Origin: Agrococcus terreus
Lineage (GTDB): Bacteria; Actinomycetota; Actinomycetes; Actinomycetales; Microbacteriaceae
DNA length: 64,000 bases
NCBI RefSeq assembly: GCF_014645235.1
Contig: NZ_BMLM01000001.1
Coordinates: forward strand, 682,001-746,000
Direction of reading: 5' to 3'
The notes beneath the pieces were generated by a model. That model was not told the DNA's origin. It saw only the letters and a list, made by a program, of their open reading frames with translations, and did not search any database. Numbering within the stretch: the stretch's first letter is position 1; each line of letters begins with the position of its first letter. Shown piece by piece: positions 52,710 to 61,084 of the stretch. Both the position numbers and the translations under genes were made by a program.

Positions 52710-53948
52710 ATGCAGATCCTCCTCCTGACGCACTACTTCGAGCCCGAGAACGGCGCCCCGCAGCGGCGCTGGAGCGCGCTCATCGAAGGGCTCGTCGCGC
52801 AGGGGCACTCGGTCCGAGTCATCGCCCCCGTCCCGCACTACCCGACCGGTCGATCGCCGGCGCAGCTGCGCCCTCATCTTCGACCGGGCGCGACGAGCGT
52901 CGGTGTGCACGGCGCCTCGGTGCTCCGAGTGAGCTTCCTCAGGCACAACAGCTCGATCGTCTCGAGGACCGTCGATCACGTCTGGGTGGCATGGCAGAGC
53001 GTCCGCGCGGCGATTCGCCTCGTCGAGGCGGGGCTGCTCAGTCCGGATGTCGTCATCGCGACCGCGCCGGGCTTGCCGACGCTGGCGGCGGGACGAGCGG
53101 TCGCTCGCCGCCTCGGCATCCCGCTCGTCGCCGAGATGCGAGACGCATGGCCCGACCTGGTCTCGCACACCCCTGGGCTAACAGAGGCGCGCGGGCTGGT
53201 GGCTCGGGTCAAGCGGAGCGTGCACGAGGCAGTGACGGGATTGCAACGGGGTGCTGCGACGGTCGTGACGACGACCGAGAGCTTCGCGCGCGTGCTGCGG
53301 AGTCGAGGCGTCGACAGCGTCCACGTCATTCGCAACGGCACGCTCCTCGAGCGCTATGCGAGCATCCCTGCGACCGTGCACGACCACGACGAGTTGCGTG
53401 TGCTGTACATGGGAACGATCGGGCGGAGCCAGGGGCTCGAGCTGCTCATCCGCGCCGCGGCGCGCGCGCGGGGTCGCGGTCTGCCTGTCGACGTGCGGAT
53501 CGTGGGCTATGGGGCCGACTTCAAGCACTTGAGCGAGTTGAACGTCTCGCTTGGTTCGCCCGTCGACCTCCGAGGCAAGGTCGACGCCGACGAGGTGTTC
53601 GATCACTACGTCTGGGCCGACACGACGGTCGTCTCGCTGCGCGCATGGGAGCCCTTCGAATGGACAGTGCCGTCGAAGCTCTACGAGCTCATGGCGACCG
53701 GGAAGCACGTGAGTGCAATGGTCGCTGGAGAGGCTGCGGACCTCGTGCACGCGTCGGGCTGCGGCGACGTCCTGGCGCCCGGTTCGGTCGAGGCGATCGT
53801 CGCGCTCTGGGAGCGTCTGCTCGCTGACCGGCAGATGGTCAGCAGCCGCAAGGGAGGGCGCGCGTGGGTAGCTGCGAACGTCGACTACGACATCCTCGCC
53901 GAGCGCTACGAGCGAGTGCTCGAAGACGCCATTCGCTCGGGACGCTGA
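52710..53948 (+). CDS. GT4 glycosyltransferase, WbuB-like
   Basis: A 412-residue family-4 transferase resembling WbuB-type enzymes of O-antigen and capsule loci. N-terminal MQILLLTHYFEPENGAPQRRW and AEMRDAWPDLVSHT; C-terminal VLYMGTIGRSQGLELLIRAAA, VDVRIVGYG and the EX7E region in WTVPSKLYELMATGKHV. The family typically uses UDP-linked N-acetylamino sugars, which fits the amino-sugar pathway that follows. No strong ribosome site precedes ATG. Probably co-transcribed with the downstream set, although its stop and the next start are 70 bases apart with a TATCGT in between. Confidence 0.9.
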   Translation: MQILLLTHYFEPENGAPQRRWSALIEGLVAQGHSVRVIAPVPHYPTGRSPAQLRPHLRPGATSVGVHGASVLRVSFLRHNSSIVSRTVDHVWVAWQSVRAAIRLVEAGLLSPDVVIATAPGLPTLAAGRAVARRLGIPLVAEMRDAWPDLVSHTPGLTEARGLVARVKRSVHEAVTGLQRGAATVVTTTESFARVLRSRGVDSVHVIRNGTLLERYASIPATVHDHDELRVLYMGTIGRSQGLELLIRAAARARGRGLPVDVRIVGYGADFKHLSELNVSLGSPVDLRGKVDADEVFDHYVWADTTVVSLRAWEPFEWTVPSKLYELMATGKHVSAMVAGEAADLVHASGCGDVLAPGSVEAIVALWERLLADRQMVSSRKGGRAWVAANVDYDILAERYERVLEDAIRSGR

Positions 53949-54018
53949 ACCGCGCTCCACTCTCGACTATCGTCGAACCTGCGCCTAGTCGCGCACAAAA
54001 GCCGTTGGAAGGACCTCC

Positions 54019-55344
54019 GTGAGAGTTGCCGTTGTCGCCTTGGGCAAGATCGGACTGCCGCTCGCGGTGCAGTTCGCCGATGCAGGGCACGAGGTCATCG
54101 GGGTCGATGTGAACCCCCGTCAGGTTGCGTTGATCAATCAGGCCCTCGAGCCATTCCCCGGTGAGGCGCTCCTGCAGGACAAGCTCTCCGAGCTTGTCCC
54201 GGCCGGGAGGCTTCGCGCCACCACCGACTACGCCGAGGCGATCCCCGGGGCGGACGCGGTCGTGATCGTGGTGCCGCTGTTCGTGGACGACGCCACGTGG
54301 GAGCCGGACTTCGCGTGGATGGATGCCGCGACCCGATCGCTCGCAGAGCACCTCACTCCCGGCACCCTGGTCTCCTACGAGACCACGCTTCCCGTGGGAA
54401 CGCTGCGCACCAGGTTCGTGCCGATGATCGAGGAGATCTCTGGGCTGAAGGAGTCCGAGGGGTTCTTCGCCGCTTTCTCGCCGGAGCGGGTACTGACCGG
54501 TCGCGTGTTCGAGGACTTGCGCAAGTACCCCAAGCTCGTCGGCGCACTCTCCGAGGCTGGCTCGGCTCGAGCGCGGGACTTCTACGAGTCGGCTCTGACC
54601 TTCGACGAGCGGCCCGACCTGCGGCGCCCGAACGGAGTGTGGGACCTCGGGTCGCCCGAGGCGTCCGAGCTGGCCAAGCTCGCCGAGACCACGTACCGAG
54701 ATGTGAACATCGCGCTGGCGAACGAGTTCGCCCTCTTCGCGCAGGACCACGGGATCGATGTGTACCGGGTCATCGAGGCGTCGAACTCCCAGCCCTATTC
54801 ACATATCCACCGACCCGGCATCGCCGTTGGCGGCCACTGCATCCCCGTTTACCCCAGGCTGTACCTGTCCACCGACCCTGATGCGACGACGGTCCGGACC
54901 GCGCGCACCCTCAACGCCTCGGTCCCGGCCTTCCTCGTGCAGCGGGCCGCGAGTCTGCTCGGCTCGCTGTCGGGGCTGAGGGCGGTGGTGCTCGGCGCTT
55001 CCTACCGGACAGGGGTCAAGGAGACCGCCTTCTCCGGCGTGTTCCCGGTCGTGGAGGCGCTGCGGGAGCAGGGCGCCGAGGTCGCGGTCCACGACACCTA
55101 CTACGACGACGATGAGATCGCGGGCTTCGGCTGGGCGCCCTACCGCGTCGGCGATCCGGCCGACCTGGTGATCGTCCAGACCAACCATCCGGAGTATGCG
55201 CAGTTGTCCGCGAGCGATGTTCCTGGCGTCAAGCTCCTCGTGGACGGGCGCAACATCACCACTGCCGAGTACTGGGCAGGCACCCCCCGCCTCGTCCTCG
55301 GCGACGGCTCCGCCTCCACCCACGAACAGGCTGATCGGGCCTGA
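54019..55344 (+). CDS. Nucleotide-sugar 6-dehydrogenase (WbpA-type candidate)
   Basis: A 441-residue NAD-dependent dehydrogenase related to UDP-GlcNAc/UDP-GalNAc 6-dehydrogenases. Rossmann start VAVVALGKIGLPLAVQF, catalytic Cys in GIAVGGHCIPVYPRLY, SPERVLTGRVFEDL and LGASYRTGVKETAFSG near the end. The Gly-rich loop has GKIG where GYVG is usual, and the Cys loop ends in VYPRLY, unlike the WecC-like gene at 47459. In this gene order (WbpA-D-E-B then I) the likely reaction is UDP-GlcNAc to UDP-GlcNAcA. GGAAGGA lies before GTG. Substrate is inferred from context. Confidence 0.85.
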   Translation: MRVAVVALGKIGLPLAVQFADAGHEVIGVDVNPRQVALINQALEPFPGEALLQDKLSELVPAGRLRATTDYAEAIPGADAVVIVVPLFVDDATWEPDFAWMDAATRSLAEHLTPGTLVSYETTLPVGTLRTRFVPMIEEISGLKESEGFFAAFSPERVLTGRVFEDLRKYPKLVGALSEAGSARARDFYESALTFDERPDLRRPNGVWDLGSPEASELAKLAETTYRDVNIALANEFALFAQDHGIDVYRVIEASNSQPYSHIHRPGIAVGGHCIPVYPRLYLSTDPDATTVRTARTLNASVPAFLVQRAASLLGSLSGLRAVVLGASYRTGVKETAFSGVFPVVEALREQGAEVAVHDTYYDDDEIAGFGWAPYRVGDPADLVIVQTNHPEYAQLSASDVPGVKLLVDGRNITTAEYWAGTPRLVLGDGSASTHEQADRA

Positions 55345-55368
55345 GGTCGTGCGGAAGAGCGACGATCG

Positions 55369-56064
55369 ATGAACGGACCTGGAGTCCCTCCCAACGCTCG
55401 TGCCTACCGGGTCGCCCCGGGTGCCGACATCGCTGATAGCGCGATCATCGGCGCCCGCAGCTCCGTGTGGCACCTGGCGCAAGTGCGCGAGCATGCACGG
55501 CTCGGCACCGACTGCGTGGTCGGCCGGGGCGCCTACGTCGGGTCCGGCGTGCAGATGGGCAACGGCTGCAAGGTGCAGAACTACGCGCTCGTGTATGAGC
55601 CCGCGAGGCTTGCCGACGGTGTCTTCGTCGGCCCGGCCGCGGTCTTCACCAACGACCACTTCCCGCGCGCGGTCAACCCCGATCTCACCGCGAAGTCAGC
55701 CTCCGACTGGGAGCCCGTCGGCGTGACGTGCGAGATAGGAGCCTCGATCGGGGCCCGTGCGGTCTGCGTCGCCCCGGTGACGATCGGCGCCTGGGCGATG
55801 GTCGCCGCCGGCGCCACCGTGGTGAAGGACGTCCCGCCGCACGCGCTCGTGGCAGGCGTGCCCGCCCGCCGCCTGGGGTGGGTCGGCCGCTCCGGGGCGA
55901 GGCTTGTCGCGGCCGCGGACGGCAGCGACGCCTGGACGTGTCCCACGACGGGGGAGCGCTACATCCCCGACGACTCGACAGGCGGGCTGCTGCTCGCCTC
56001 ATCGCCGCGCTCGGTAGCGCCGCGCGCGAGCGCCCACGACGATCAGGACGGACCCGCAGCATGA
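55369..56064 (+). CDS. wbpD: Hexapeptide N-acetyltransferase, WbpD/WlbB type
   Basis: A 231-residue left-handed beta-helix acetyltransferase. Repeats of I/V-G-x-x-x-x such as IIGARSSVW, VVGRGAYVGSG, VQMGNGCKVQNYA and TNDHFPRAVNPDL form the helix; the NDHFPRA block is specific to WbpD/WlbB-like enzymes. Reaction: N-acetylation of UDP-GlcNAc3NA to UDP-GlcNAc(3NAc)A. C-terminal residues about 180-231 form an extension (WTCPTTGERYIPDD). Its TGA overlaps the ATG of the aminotransferase gene by four bases (ATGA), so they are coupled. Confidence 0.9.
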   Translation: MNGPGVPPNARAYRVAPGADIADSAIIGARSSVWHLAQVREHARLGTDCVVGRGAYVGSGVQMGNGCKVQNYALVYEPARLADGVFVGPAAVFTNDHFPRAVNPDLTAKSASDWEPVGVTCEIGASIGARAVCVAPVTIGAWAMVAAGATVVKDVPPHALVAGVPARRLGWVGRSGARLVAAADGSDAWTCPTTGERYIPDDSTGGLLLASSPRSVAPRASAHDDQDGPAA

Positions 56065-57170
56065 CCAGTGAACTGACCATGATCCCTCCGGCGAAGCCGG
56101 TCATCGGGCAGGAGGAGCGGGATGCGGTGGACCGCGTCCTCGCCTCGGGCATGGTGGCGCAGGGGCCGGAGGTCGCGGCGTTCGAGCAGGAGTTCTCCGC
56201 GGCGCTCGCCGGTGGCCGCGAGGTGGTCGCGGTGAACTCGGGCACCTCCGGGCAGCACCTGGGGATGCTCGCGCTGGGGCTGCAGCCCGGCGACGAGGTG
56301 ATCGTCCCGTCGTTCACCTTCGCGGCGACCGCGAACACGGTCGCGGTGTGCGGCGCGACGCCGGTGTTCGTCGACGTGGATCCCGAGACGTTCACGATCG
56401 ATCCCGCGGCGATCGAAGCGGCGATCACGGAGCGCACGGTCGGCATCCAGCCGGTGCACCTGTACGGGCACCCGGCGCCGATGGACCGGATCCTCTCGAT
56501 CGCGCAGGAGCACGGCCTGTGGGTGTTCGAGGATGCGGCGCAGGCGCATGGTGCGACGTGGCAGGGTGCTCAGGTCGGCACGTTCGGGCAGGGCGGCATG
56601 TTCTCGCTGTACCCCACGAAGAACATGACCTCCGGCGAGGGCGGGATGGTCTCGTGCGCGTCGCCCGAGCTCTCCCGCCAGGTGCGGCTGCTGCGGAACC
56701 AGGGCATGGAGAAGCAGTACGCGAACGAGGTCGCGGGGTTCAACAACCGCATGACCGACATCCACGCGGCCATCGGGCGTGTGCAGCTCGGCAGGCTACC
56801 GGGCTGGAACGCGACGCGGCAGAAGAACGCGGCCTTCTTCGACGCGAACCTGCAGGGCGTGGTGACGCCCGTGGTGCGCGACGAAGCTTCGCACGTCTAC
56901 CACCAGTACACGATCCGGATCGAGGGCGCATCCGCTGAGGAGCGCGACGCCTTCGCGACCGCGCTGCGGGAGGAGCACCGGGTGGGGTGCGGCGTGTACT
57001 ACCCGACCCCCGTGCACCGGCTCGCGACCTTCCGCTCCGAGGCGGATCTCCCGGTGACGGAGGTGCTGGCCCGAGAGGTGCTCTCGCTGCCGGTGCACCC
57101 GAGCCTGTCCGAGGGCGATCGCGAGCGGATCGTCGCGGCCGTCAACGACGTCGCGAAGGCAGGTGCGTGA
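56061..57170 (+). CDS. wbpE: DegT/DnrJ aminotransferase, WbpE/WlbC type
   Basis: A 369-residue PLP-dependent sugar aminotransferase. NSGTSGQHLGMLALG binds the phosphate, FEDAAQAHGA holds the stacking Asp, and the Schiff-base Lys is in SLYPTKNMTSGEGG. RNQGMEKQYANEVAGFNNRMTDIHAAIGRVQL (fragments FNNRMTDIHAAIG) forms the substrate loop. Reaction: transfer of amino from Glu to the 3-keto nucleotide sugar. The ATG overlaps the preceding stop. Gene order wbpD-wbpE-wbpB strongly supports the assignment. Confidence 0.92.
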   Translation: MTSELTMIPPAKPVIGQEERDAVDRVLASGMVAQGPEVAAFEQEFSAALAGGREVVAVNSGTSGQHLGMLALGLQPGDEVIVPSFTFAATANTVAVCGATPVFVDVDPETFTIDPAAIEAAITERTVGIQPVHLYGHPAPMDRILSIAQEHGLWVFEDAAQAHGATWQGAQVGTFGQGGMFSLYPTKNMTSGEGGMVSCASPELSRQVRLLRNQGMEKQYANEVAGFNNRMTDIHAAIGRVQLGRLPGWNATRQKNAAFFDANLQGVVTPVVRDEASHVYHQYTIRIEGASAEERDAFATALREEHRVGCGVYYPTPVHRLATFRSEADLPVTEVLAREVLSLPVHPSLSEGDRERIVAAVNDVAKAGA

Positions 57171-57172
57171 GC

Positions 57173-58195
57173 ATGGCGAAGGACCTCAGGGCCGGGCTCA
57201 TCGGTCTCGGCATGATGGGGCGGCATCACGCCCGCATCCTGCAGGGGCTCGACGGCGTGGAGCTGGTCGCCGTCTCGGACGCCCAAGGCGATCCGCACGG
57301 CGCTGCTCCCGGTCTCGACGTGCTGCCGGATGTGCAGTCGCTCATCGCCGCGGGCGTCGACTACGCGGTCGTCGCGGTGCCCACGCAGTTCCACCGCGAC
57401 GTCGCGCTGACCCTCGCGGAAGCGGGCATCCACACGCTGGTGGAGAAGCCGCTCGCCTTCGACGTTGAGGAGGCCGAACAGATCGCCGAGGCCTTCGAGA
57501 GGGCCGGCCTTGTCGGAGCGGTCGGCTACATCGAGCGGTACAACCCGGCGCTGCAGGAGATGCGGAAGCGCATCGCCGACGGGCAGCTGGGGGAGATCTA
57601 CCAGATCGCCACGCGCCGTCAGGGCGTGTTCCCCGCCCGGATCCGCGACGTCGGGGTGGTCAAGGACCTCGCCACCCATGATCTCGACCTCACGGCGTGG
57701 GTCGCGCAGTCCCAGTACGAGACGGTGTCAGCGGCGGCCACTCGCCGCTCCGGCCGCGAGGACGAGGACATGGTGTCGATCGCCGGCGTGCTCGTCGACG
57801 GGACGATCACGAGCCACCTGGTGAACTGGCTGTCGCCGTTCAAGGAGCGGATGACCGTGGTGACGGGCGAGAAGGGCGCGCTCGTGGGCGACACCATCAA
57901 CGCGGATCTCACCTTCCACGCCAATGCGGAGGCCGCCACCAACCTGTGGGAGCCGATGGCCTCGTTCCGCGGCGTCAGCGAGGGCGACGCAGTGCGCTAC
58001 TCGCTGCGCCGCACCGAGCCGCTCGCCGCCGAGCACGAGAGCTTCCGCGATGCGGTCCTCGGCGACAGCTCGAACATCGTCACGATGCGCGAGGGGCTGC
58101 ACACCGTGCACGCCGTCGAAGCGGTCCTGGAATCGGCTCGGACGGACAGCACCGTCGGCCTGGCCCGGTTCGCCGGAGCCACCACGACGCCCTGA
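57173..58195 (+). CDS. wbpB: Gfo/Idh/MocA 3-oxidoreductase, WbpB/WlbA type
   Basis: A 340-residue NAD-dependent oxidoreductase. Rossmann loop GLIGLGMMGRHHARIL, the family block VVAVPTQFHRDVALTLAEAGIHTLVEKPLA (seen as HTLVEKPLAFD), catalytic-domain Tyr/His in GYIERYNPALQEM and DLATHDLDLTAWV. Reaction: oxidation of UDP-GlcNAcA at C3 to the 3-keto sugar, feeding WbpE. GTG two codons earlier overlaps the preceding TGA and is an alternative start. Gap to wbpE is 2 bases, so these are one operon. Confidence 0.9.
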   Translation: MAKDLRAGLIGLGMMGRHHARILQGLDGVELVAVSDAQGDPHGAAPGLDVLPDVQSLIAAGVDYAVVAVPTQFHRDVALTLAEAGIHTLVEKPLAFDVEEAEQIAEAFERAGLVGAVGYIERYNPALQEMRKRIADGQLGEIYQIATRRQGVFPARIRDVGVVKDLATHDLDLTAWVAQSQYETVSAAATRRSGREDEDMVSIAGVLVDGTITSHLVNWLSPFKERMTVVTGEKGALVGDTINADLTFHANAEAATNLWEPMASFRGVSEGDAVRYSLRRTEPLAAEHESFRDAVLGDSSNIVTMREGLHTVHAVEAVLESARTDSTVGLARFAGATTTP

Positions 58196-58256
58196 TCGGG
58201 CGACCGTCGAGGCCCGCGACGCGGGCGTGCGACAGCGCGAGCAGATTGCGACACCG

Positions 58257-59723
58257 ATGACCGAACTGCCTTCCCGGCCCGAGCCCCGGAGCGGGCTCCG
58301 AGCCGTCGTCGTCGCCATGAAGCCGCAGATCGCGGGTAGGATCCGGCGCAACATCCTGACGCTCCTCGAGCTCGGCTTCGAGGTGACCGTGGTCAACTCC
58401 ACGCCGCGCCCGGACTTCTTCCAGGGTCTCGAGCACCCCCGGTTGAGCGCCGACTTCGTGGAGGTTCGGTCGTTGGCCGTCCGCTACCAGGCCCGCATGA
58501 CGCGCAAGAAGGACGAGCGGCAAGCCAGGTGGGAGCGGGAGAAGGAGCGGCGCGCCCAGAGCCTTCGCGCACCGGCACCGGACGCGCCCGGATGGATGAA
58601 GGGCGAGCTGCCCTGTGCCGAGACCATCTACCGGGCATGGACCTCTAAGCGGGTCCGCCAGGTCAGGAAGGAGTTCGATGCCGCTCGGAGGAAGGCCGAC
58701 CGGCGCGCCACCAAACTGCTCAGGTCGACCCGCCGGAAGCGCGACCTGACGATCCGCGACCAGCTGAAGCAGATCCACCTCGTGAATCGCTTCGTCGAGT
58801 TCTGGCGGCTCTCGCCTGATCGGATCGCCGAGCACCGGCCGGATCTCGTGGTGAGCTCCGACCTGCCGGGTCTCGTCGGCGCGAGCATCGCCGCCCGACG
58901 GCTCGGGGTCCCGCACTTGCACGACTGCCATGAGCTCTACCTCGAGAGCACGACGCTACGGCCCTTCGAGAAGAAGGTGCTCGAGCCGGTCGAGAAGGCG
59001 TACATGAGGCGGGCGGATGCCGTCGTCGTCGTCAACGAGACGATCCGCGACGAGTACGAGCGGCGCTACGGTGTCCGAGGGACCGTGCTCCGGAACGCGG
59101 CTCCCGCCGTCCCGGAGAAGGTGCGAGCCGATCCCGTCGACCTCCGCGCACGGGCAGGCATCCCCGAGAGCTCGAATGTGGTCCTCTACCAGGGCGGGCT
59201 CGTGCCGGGGCGCGGGCTCGACGTCTGCGTCCGCGCGGCCACCGGCTTCGCCGACGGAGTGCACCTGATCCTCATCGGCAGGGGGAAGTCGCTCGACGAG
59301 CTCACCGCTCTCGCCCACGAGCTCCGCGTGACCGATCGCGTCCACTTCCTGCCCGCGGTGGAGCCGGCCGAACTGCCGGCGTACACGGCCGCCGCCGATG
59401 TCGGCGTCATCCCGTACCAGCCGGTGTCGCGCAACAACGAGTACGCGCTGCCCAACAAGGTCTTCGAGTACACCGGTGCGGGGATCCCGTTCGTCGCCGC
59501 CGACCTGCGGGAACTCCGCCGCGTCGCGACGACGGCGCGTTGCGGCGAGGTCTACGACCCCTTCGACTCCGAGGCGCTCGCGGCAGCGGTGGGTGCAGTG
59601 CTGGATGGGGACGCGTACTCGACCTACCGACGGAATGCGGTGGCGTTCGGTCGGGAGAATACCTGGGAGACCGAGCGGACGATCCTCGTCTCCGAGATCG
59701 AGCGCCTCACCGCCCGCGGATGA
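58257..59723 (+). CDS. GT4-type glycosyltransferase with charged insert
   Basis: A 488-residue GT-B transferase. N-terminal domain (about 15-230) is interrupted by a very basic coiled-coil insert at about 80-175 (MTRKKDERQARWEREKERR and RKADRRATKLLRSTRRKR). HLHDCHELYLESTTLR is a donor-domain hallmark; C-terminal VLYQGGLVPGRGLDVCV, FLPAVEPAELPAYTAAADVG and KVFEYTGAGIPFVA complete the fold. The insert may bind membrane phospholipid. Related to the truncated glycosyltransferase at 62922 (IWDAHEIYED). Placed between wbpB and the epimerase, it probably adds the diacetamido-mannuronic acid or its neighbour. Confidence 0.87.
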   Translation: MTELPSRPEPRSGLRAVVVAMKPQIAGRIRRNILTLLELGFEVTVVNSTPRPDFFQGLEHPRLSADFVEVRSLAVRYQARMTRKKDERQARWEREKERRAQSLRAPAPDAPGWMKGELPCAETIYRAWTSKRVRQVRKEFDAARRKADRRATKLLRSTRRKRDLTIRDQLKQIHLVNRFVEFWRLSPDRIAEHRPDLVVSSDLPGLVGASIAARRLGVPHLHDCHELYLESTTLRPFEKKVLEPVEKAYMRRADAVVVVNETIRDEYERRYGVRGTVLRNAAPAVPEKVRADPVDLRARAGIPESSNVVLYQGGLVPGRGLDVCVRAATGFADGVHLILIGRGKSLDELTALAHELRVTDRVHFLPAVEPAELPAYTAAADVGVIPYQPVSRNNEYALPNKVFEYTGAGIPFVAADLRELRRVATTARCGEVYDPFDSEALAAAVGAVLDGDAYSTYRRNAVAFGRENTWETERTILVSEIERLTARG

Positions 59724-59745
59724 TCCGCCCGTCTGCGAGCGCGGC

Positions 59746-60810
59746 TCAGGCGCGGTCGACGAGCGCCGCGACGCTGCGCGCGGCGGCCCTCCCGTCGCCG
59801 TAATGCGGCGCGCGTGCCGCGGTGGGGGCGGGGCGCATGACGGCGCCGGCCAGAGCGGCCGGATCCGCGACGAGCTGGTTCCAGCCGTCCTCGAGCGTCT
59901 CGACCCACTCGGTCTCGGTGCGTACGGTCGAGCAGGGCGTGCCGAGGAGGTAGGCCTCCTTCTGCAGGCCGCCTGAGTCGGTGACCACGGCGCGTGCGCG
60001 CTTGACCGCGTTGACGAGATCGGGGTACGCGACCGGGGCACCGACGTGGACCGCGCCGCCCACCAGCTCGATGCCGGCCTCCTGCGCCTTAGCCACGAGC
60101 CGGGGGTGCGCGAAGAGCGCCACCGGCATCGCAACCGCCTGGAGCGACTCAATGATGTCCCGCAGCCGCTCCGGGGAATCGGTGTTGTCGGCGCGGTGGA
60201 TGGTCGCGACCGCGAAGTCCCCTGTGGGGTCGATCCCGGCGGGCAGGGCGAGCTCGGTGCTTTGGACGGAGGCTGCGACTCGCAGGCAGACGTCGGTCAT
60301 GACGTCGCCCGTGACGAGGGTGCGATCGGCGAGGCCCTCGTCGGCGAGGTGCTGACGAGCGACCTCGGTGGGCGCGAGCAGCAGATCTGCGGCGTGGTCC
60401 GTGACGACGCGGTTGTGCTCCTCGGGCATGCGTCGGTTGAACGAGCGCAGTCCGGCCTCGAGGTGCGCGACCTTGAGATGCATCTTCACGGCGGAGAGCG
60501 TCCCGGCGAGGGTCGAGTTCGTGTCCCCGTAGACGAGGGTCCAGTCGGGGAGGTGCTCCTCGAGCACCTCGTCCATGCCCGCGAGCATCGCGCCGGTCTG
60601 GCGGCCGTGGGAGCCGGAGCCGATGGCGAGGTTCACGTCCGGAGCCGGGATCCGCAGGTCCGCGAAGAAGACGTCGCTCATGGCGGTGTCGTAGTGCTGT
60701 CCGGTGTGGACGATGACGTGCTCGACGTCGTCCCGCTGCGCGACCGCGTCGGCGATCGCGGCGAGCTTGACGAACTGCGGGCGGGCGCCCACGACTGACA
60801 GGATCTTCAT
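59746..60810 (-). CDS. wecB: UDP-GlcNAc 2-epimerase type (WecB/WbpI)
   Basis: A 354-residue non-hydrolysing nucleotide-sugar 2-epimerase. GARPQFVKLAAI, HTGQHYDTAMSDVFF, VYGDTNSTLAGTL, EAGLRSFNRRMPEEHNRVVTDH (the SFNRRMPEE form is closer to WbpI-like epimerases than to classical WecB, as far as I recall) and TDSGGLQKEA near the end. Reaction: UDP-GlcNAc to UDP-ManNAc, or UDP-GlcNAc3NAcA to UDP-ManNAc3NAcA. AGAGG lies 9 bases before ATG. It is transcribed against the rest of the locus, so its regulation is separate. It may serve both the WecC and Wbp routes. Confidence 0.9.
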   Translation of the reverse strand: MKILSVVGARPQFVKLAAIADAVAQRDDVEHVIVHTGQHYDTAMSDVFFADLRIPAPDVNLAIGSGSHGRQTGAMLAGMDEVLEEHLPDWTLVYGDTNSTLAGTLSAVKMHLKVAHLEAGLRSFNRRMPEEHNRVVTDHAADLLLAPTEVARQHLADEGLADRTLVTGDVMTDVCLRVAASVQSTELALPAGIDPTGDFAVATIHRADNTDSPERLRDIIESLQAVAMPVALFAHPRLVAKAQEAGIELVGGAVHVGAPVAYPDLVNAVKRARAVVTDSGGLQKEAYLLGTPCSTVRTETEWVETLEDGWNQLVADPAALAGAVMRPAPTAARAPHYGDGRAAARSVAALVDRA

Positions 60811-61018
60811 CGGGTGAACCTCTCGAGAAGCGAAAACGACGTCGTCATGAAGAAGACGCGAAGCGGCACATGTCCATTTTTGCCCATGATTGGCTCTTCA
60901 GCCTCGCGCCGCTCCGCCGCGCGGTCGCCCGCGGTAAGACGAGGAGCGCCGACGCTAGCTGCAGCCCCTGTGGCGGCTTCGCTCCGCGCCATTTCCCCGC
61001 CGCGCATCATTCCTGCCG

Positions 61019-61024
61019 TATGGT
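61019..61024 (+). promoter_or_regulatory. -10 hexamer TATGGT upstream of asparagine-synthase-like protein 2
   Basis: TATGGT would give a leader of about 55 bases before the TTG at 61085. The rest of 60811-61084 (274 bases) shows no gene. Confidence 0.35.
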
Positions 61025-61084
61025 CGGCATTCGGAACCCGGTCTTCGACGGACGGCGGGAACCCGAGGGAAGAGGCGAGGTTTC

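Noticed and set aside
60811-61084. A 67-residue minus-strand frame between the epimerase and asparagine-synthase-like genes
   Set aside because: No ribosome site or domain; the stretch is better read as a divergent promoter region.
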